Shown here piece after piece: positions 60,306 through 64,000 of a stretch of DNA of 64,000 bases. A model generated the notes under the pieces. The model was not told the origin of the DNA. It saw only the letters and a list, made by a program, of their open reading frames with translations, and did not search any database. Made by a program: the position numbers and the translations under genes. Each line of letters begins with the position of its first letter. Position 1 is the stretch's first letter. Origin of the DNA: Fictibacillus aquaticus (lineage in GTDB: Bacteria; Bacillota; Bacilli; Bacillales; Fictibacillaceae); the NCBI RefSeq assembly GCF_002245695.1, contig NZ_NOII01000001.1, positions 868,001 through 932,000 on the forward strand, read 5' to 3'.

Positions 60306-61391
60306 ATGACGTTCCAGCATCCTTTTTTCAGATATGCAGCAGCAGCCATCATGATTCTTCTAATTTTATATCTTTTTGGCAAGATTGATTATCTCGTAAA
60401 CTTTTTGGCACTTGTTATTTCAGCTGTTTTCTTTCCACTTTTGATCTCCTTTCTGTTGTATTACCTGCTTCGCCCTGGCGTGAGATTTCTGCAGAAAAAA
60501 CAAATTCCAAAGGGGCTGGCAATTTCTTTTGTGTTCGCTATCTTATTTATTTCATTATCTACAATCTGGAATGCCGCAACGCCGGTAGTAGCCAAGCAAA
60601 TATCAGGAATCTCCGCAGACTTCCCGCGCAAAATAGGCGAAGCAACTGAGCACACAGGAACGATGCTGGCTGGCAAAAACTCATTTATTGACAGCAAAAA
60701 GCTAGCCAAAAGTGCGACAGAGCGCCTGGAAAAATTCACTTCTTCCATAGGCAAAGATATGGTTTCGGTTATTTCTATGCTGACTGACATCGCCCTAGTG
60801 CTCGTGGTCGTGCCGTTCATCCTCTTTTACCTATTAAAAGATGACGAAAAATTTTTCCGTTATTGTCACAATATCGTACCGAGACATCTCGAAACAGAAC
60901 TTTCATCCATTTTAAGAGATATTGACAGCACGATGGCTTCTTATATTAAAGGACAGCTCATCGTAGCAGTTTTTGTCGGCATTTTCATGTACGCAGGCTA
61001 TCTTGTGATCGGTCTGAAGTTTGCCTTGATCCTCGCGCTTTTCGCCGTACTGACGAACGTCATCCCGTTTCTCGGGCCGTTTATCGGGGTGTTTCCGGCA
61101 TTGCTCGTTGGAATCATTCAAGACCCATTTATGGCAGTGAAGGTAGCTCTTGTTACTCTTGTCGTTCAGCAGGTGGAAGGGAACATTCTCTCACCTAACA
61201 TCATGGGAAAACAGTTGAACGTGCACCCTCTTACAATTATTCTAATCGTTCTCATTGCAGGTGCAGTCGGCGGATTCGTCGGCCTGCTCATTGCCGTTCC
61301 AGCCTACGCACTCGTGAAAACACTCATTAATAGCCTTTACAGGCTGTACAAGCTGTATAATCCTCCAGAGGTGAAAAGTGACCTCTTATAG
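60306..61391 (+). CDS. AI-2E-family transporter (PerM/YtvI-like)
   Basis: 361 residues with about eight hydrophobic segments; signature GFVGLLIAVPAYALVK near the C-terminus and a hydrophilic helical stretch at about 100-155. Family includes AI-2 exporter TqsA and Na+/H+ or sporulation permeases; substrate unknown. GGAGGGAAATTT before the ATG. Confidence 0.9.
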   Translation: MTFQHPFFRYAAAAIMILLILYLFGKIDYLVNFLALVISAVFFPLLISFLLYYLLRPGVRFLQKKQIPKGLAISFVFAILFISLSTIWNAATPVVAKQISGISADFPRKIGEATEHTGTMLAGKNSFIDSKKLAKSATERLEKFTSSIGKDMVSVISMLTDIALVLVVVPFILFYLLKDDEKFFRYCHNIVPRHLETELSSILRDIDSTMASYIKGQLIVAVFVGIFMYAGYLVIGLKFALILALFAVLTNVIPFLGPFIGVFPALLVGIIQDPFMAVKVALVTLVVQQVEGNILSPNIMGKQLNVHPLTIILIVLIAGAVGGFVGLLIAVPAYALVKTLINSLYRLYKLYNPPEVKSDLL

Positions 61392-61414
61392 ATGCCTATG
61401 AAAGGAAGTGCAGG

Positions 61415-62272
61415 ATGGACAAACAGCCTTTTGTAAAAGAATTGACATTTCGTCGTAAATTATTGAATCGGATTGGCGCCTGCAAATCTGCTGTTCTAAA
61501 GTACGCCCGTTTTGGCTATATGGCCAAAGGCATCGTGTACATGCTGATCGGCATTCTCGCACTTTTAGCTGCAACTGGCTTAAAAGGCAAGCTTACCGGG
61601 CAGGAAGGTGCTATGTATACGCTCGCTAAGCAGCCATTCGGACCGTTCTTGCTTATCGTCCTTGCAGCGGGGCTGGCAGGCTATACATTTTGGCAGGTCG
61701 TTCGTGCTATTTTCGATCCTGAATGTGCAAGCCCTTCGTGGAAACGATGGTTTGCACGCGCAGGCTATCTGATTATTGCTGGAATTTATACCACGGTTTG
61801 CATTAGCGCCCTTCGCATCTTGTTCCGGGCACGAGTTGACACATCAGATAAAGGCTACCAGACGCTCTCTCAGAAAATGCTCGCACAGCCATTCGGGCAG
61901 CTGATTATTGGACTTGCAGGTATTGTTTTTATCGTTATTGGTGTTGTCATGCTGTATCAAGCCATTTCCGGAAGATTTAAGAAACGGTTTAAGAAGAACG
62001 AGATGAACAAACAAGAGTGGCGATGGAGCGGTTATGTGGGGACTTTCGGCATGTCTGCCCGTGCTGTAGTTTTCATCATTATCGGCATCTTTCTTATTCG
62101 GACAGCTTACACTTCGGACCCAAAAGAAACGAAAGGGCTTGATGGCGCACTTGCGGAGCTTGCATCCCAGCCGTACGGCCCGCTGCAGCTTGGAATCGTC
62201 GCACTCGGATTCATCTCTTACGGGGTATATATGTTTGCGCACGCGAGGTACAGAAGGCTGCATAATAATTAA
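61415..62272 (+). CDS. DUF1206 membrane protein
   Basis: 285 residues made of three DUF1206 repeats, each two transmembrane helices linked by an Gln-Pro-x-Gly motif (QPFGPF, QPFGQL, QPYGPL). Function unknown. It follows the AI-2E gene by 23 bases and shares its terminator. Confidence 0.9.
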   Translation: MDKQPFVKELTFRRKLLNRIGACKSAVLKYARFGYMAKGIVYMLIGILALLAATGLKGKLTGQEGAMYTLAKQPFGPFLLIVLAAGLAGYTFWQVVRAIFDPECASPSWKRWFARAGYLIIAGIYTTVCISALRILFRARVDTSDKGYQTLSQKMLAQPFGQLIIGLAGIVFIVIGVVMLYQAISGRFKKRFKKNEMNKQEWRWSGYVGTFGMSARAVVFIIIGIFLIRTAYTSDPKETKGLDGALAELASQPYGPLQLGIVALGFISYGVYMFAHARYRRLHNN

Positions 62273-62274
62273 AT

Positions 62275-62316
62275 GAGAAAAGCGCGATGGCTGAAATGGC
62301 CATCGCGCTTTTCTTA
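62275..62316. terminator. Bidirectional terminator
   Basis: GAAAAGCGCGATGGC, TGAAAT, GGCCATCGCGCTTTTC then TT; between converging operons. Confidence 0.9.
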
Positions 62317-63537
62317 AGTTCCGCTTCTAAGCGTTTTTTCGTTTGGCAGGAATAACGTGAACAGCCCAAAAAGCGGTAAGAAACTGACGAACATCATCGT
62401 TGCTGTTATGCTCGTAATGTCCGAAATTTTACCTAGGACGACCGATCCTAAAGCTCCCATTCCGAATGCGAGTCCGACGATCAGGCCGGAAACCATGCCA
62501 ATCCGTCCGGGCAGCAGCTCTTGTGCATACACGACCGTGACCGCAAAGCTCGTATTAATGATAAAACCGATCAAAAACAGCAGCGGGAATATGAGCCATA
62601 GACCGGCATGCGGCAAGAAAATCGCAAGAGGTGCCGTTCCAGTGATCGACCAAAAAATGAGGTTCTTTCTTCCAATCCTGTCGGCGATTGGTCCGCCGGC
62701 AAATGTTCCAAGAACGCCTGCAGCCATGTAGACAAACAAGTACACTTGCGCCTGTGTAATCGTGAGACCATAATCTTTGATTAAATAAAACTGATAAAAA
62801 TTACTGATCCCTGAAAAGTAAAAAGAACGGGCAAAAACGAGAAAAATGATGATGCCGATCGCAAATGAAACTTTTCTTTTAATAGAAGCGTTTGCTGTTG
62901 ATGAAGATTTGGCTGTAATTGCCGGCTTTTTTATTTTCAGCAGCTGACGGCTGTACCAGCTGGAAACATACATCAAGACAAAAATGGCAATTGCTGCGAG
63001 TGAAGTAAACCAGATTGCTCCGTGCTGGCCAAAAGGCACAAATATGAGCGCCGTCATAATTGGAGCTAGAGAGCTGCCTGTGTTCCCCCCTACCTGGTAG
63101 ATGGACTGCGCCAGCCCCCTCCTGCTGCCAGCAGCCATGTAAGCCACACGTGATCCTTCAGGATGAAACACGGCTGACCCCAGCCCGATGCCGATAACAG
63201 AAAGAATGATCATCCAGAAAGACTGTGAATACGCAATGCCGATCATCCCAAGCAAGCTTGCCCCCATCCCGAAAGGTAGGATATAAGGTGATGTTGTCTT
63301 ATCCGTATACCAGCCAACAAGGGGCTGCATGACAGAAGACGTCATGTTAAGCGTAAACGCAATCCAGCCTAGCTGTGTAAAAGACAGCTTCATAGATTCC
63401 TCTAGTATCGGAAAGATCGCTGGAATAACTGCCTGCATAGAATCATTAAGCAAGTGGACAAAACTGATGGCAAAAAGGATAGGATAAATCGTCGCGTTCG
63501 TATTCAATTCAGTAGTTTTCAAAGTAGCCGTACTCAT
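62314..63537 (-). CDS. Fsr-like MFS transporter (fosmidomycin resistance family)
   Basis: 407 residues from ATG 63537 (AGAAGGAACGTTT upstream). Segments FVHLLNDSMQAVIPAIFP and FHPEGSRVAYMAAGSRRGLA are the hallmarks of the Fsr branch. Twelve helices. Drug resistance is a family-based inference only. Confidence 0.88.
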   Translation of the reverse strand: MSTATLKTTELNTNATIYPILFAISFVHLLNDSMQAVIPAIFPILEESMKLSFTQLGWIAFTLNMTSSVMQPLVGWYTDKTTSPYILPFGMGASLLGMIGIAYSQSFWMIILSVIGIGLGSAVFHPEGSRVAYMAAGSRRGLAQSIYQVGGNTGSSLAPIMTALIFVPFGQHGAIWFTSLAAIAIFVLMYVSSWYSRQLLKIKKPAITAKSSSTANASIKRKVSFAIGIIIFLVFARSFYFSGISNFYQFYLIKDYGLTITQAQVYLFVYMAAGVLGTFAGGPIADRIGRKNLIFWSITGTAPLAIFLPHAGLWLIFPLLFLIGFIINTSFAVTVVYAQELLPGRIGMVSGLIVGLAFGMGALGSVVLGKISDITSITATMMFVSFLPLFGLFTLFLPNEKTLRSGT

Positions 63538-63625
63538 AAACGTTCCTTCTTTCGCTGCAAATGTTTGGCTACAGCATACAACAAGACAGGATAAGGTTGG
63601 AAATAAAATGCTCGGCGAATTCATT

Positions 63626-63694
63626 TGGGGGTACGGTACCATTCATCAACAACTGCGGTATACAGCATATTGAAATGAATGGTACCGTACCCCA
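63626..63694. repeat. GGTACGGTACC inverted-repeat element, copy 4
   Basis: TGGGGGTACGGTACCATTCA left arm and ATGAATGGTACCGTACCCCA right arm; inter-operon position. Confidence 0.9.
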
Positions 63695-63698
63695 TACA

Positions 63699-63734
63699 TA
63701 TAAAAAAGACCCGGCAAACCCGCTGGGTCCTGAG
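63699..63734 (-). terminator. Terminator of the clpP gene
   Basis: On the minus strand GACCCAGCGGG, TTTG, CCGGGTC then TTTTTT. Confidence 0.85.
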
Positions 63735-63740
63735 TAAACA

Positions 63741-64000
63741 TTAAATTTTTTCAATCACTTTATCTACAATCCCATATTCAAGCGCCTGCTGTGCTGACAT
63801 GAAATAATCGCGGTCCATATCTTTTGAGACCTTTTCCGCAGGCTGGCCAGAACGTTCAGAGATAATCGCAGTCAGCAATTCTTTCGTCTGCAGGATGCGC
63901 TTTGCGTGAATCGCCATGTCAGATGCCTGACCCTGTGTTCCTCCGAGAGGCTGATGAATCATCACTTCAGCGTTAGGCAGTGCGTAGCGTTTCCCTTTCG
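63741..64000 (-). CDS. clpP: ATP-dependent Clp protease proteolytic subunit, C-terminal part
   Basis: 86 residues, running off the right edge. The catalytic His and surroundings ([17 protein letters not shown]), and the Asp of the triad in [17 protein letters not shown] are intact; the Ser lies outside the window. It differs noticeably from the main Bacillus ClpP in the helix after GGTQGQ ([16 protein letters not shown]), so it may be a second ClpP paralogue. Confidence 0.88.
   Translation of the reverse strand, partial: KGKRYALPNAEVMIHQPLGGTQGQASDMAIHAKRILQTKELLTAIISERSGQPAEKVSKDMDRDYFMSAQQALEYGIVDKVIEKI

Noticed and set aside
1-64000. CRISPR arrays, tRNA or rRNA genes, prophage
   Set aside because: No regularly spaced direct repeats, no cloverleaf or rRNA-like sequence, and no phage structural genes were seen on reading.

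Overview
The window looks like chromosomal DNA of a low-GC, endospore-forming Bacillaceae. Gene content and the GC-rich dispersed repeats suggest Bacillus or Fictibacillus, but the genus is my inference. Evidence for a spore former: an alpha/beta-type SASP (38173-38379), an SspL-like protein (45379-45516), a YjcZ-like peptide (27991-28080) and a three-gene Ger germinant-receptor operon (39364-43337). Strong AAGGAGG-type ribosome sites, frequent TTG starts and many intrinsic terminators fit the same assignment. I see no rRNA, tRNA, CRISPR array, prophage or transposase gene.

Layout. 1-6077: leftward homoprotocatechuate (4-hydroxyphenylacetate) meta-cleavage operon (dapA-family aldolase, hpaG, hpaE, hpaB, hpaD cut by the window edge), a long dispersed repeat, and a GntR/FCD regulator. 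6256-8976: ComFB-like protein, cold-shock protein, a lipoprotein, a Pro/Gly-rich protein and a 35-residue basic peptide. 8978-16000: metalloprotease-like membrane protein, stand-alone Toprim protein, VOC protein with MFS transporter, deoxynucleoside kinase, CorA, cupin, DUF1992 protein. 16227-20962: Fur-box-controlled siderophore uptake locus (binding protein; two permeases, ATPase, FhuF-like reductase). 21122-22830: two proteins of unknown role and two dispersed repeats. 22831-24398: CuA-type cupredoxin lipoprotein, secreted nuclease, and a HesB-like gene interrupted by an in-frame TGA that is a good selenocysteine candidate. 24492-28336: DedA, CrcB pair, CBS protein, Zur-box-controlled ZnuA, YjcZ-like peptide. 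28322-32574: class B PBP, sulfotransferase, EAL phosphodiesterase. 32659-38011: ABC exporter, patatin-like lipase, HAD phosphatase, DMT transporter. 38173-45516: SASP, SRAP protein, ger operon, thioesterase, 6-phosphogluconate dehydrogenase, SspL. 45697-55060: TauE/SafE exporter bracketed by two inverted-repeat elements, MFS, DegV, MarR, WYL regulator, YdjO, YtxH, metal P-type ATPase, GNAT. 55177-60073: LacI-controlled sugar catabolism operon (ThuA, two Gfo/Idh/MocA, isomerase) with two identical operators. 60306-64000: AI-2E-family transporter, DUF1206 protein, Fsr-like MFS, and the C-terminal end of a ClpP.

The most interesting item is the split gene at 24117-24398. Conceptual readthrough of one TGA restores a 93-residue HesB/IscA-like protein with the TGA exactly at the first conserved Cys (SGMG-U-GGP). 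A GC-rich 5-bp hairpin with a UGGAU loop starts 21 nt downstream of the TGA, as expected for a bacterial SECIS. The second is two families of dispersed intergenic repeats: four copies of a roughly 70-bp inverted repeat with GGTACGGTACC-type arms, two of which bracket one exporter gene, and four copies of a GC-rich element.
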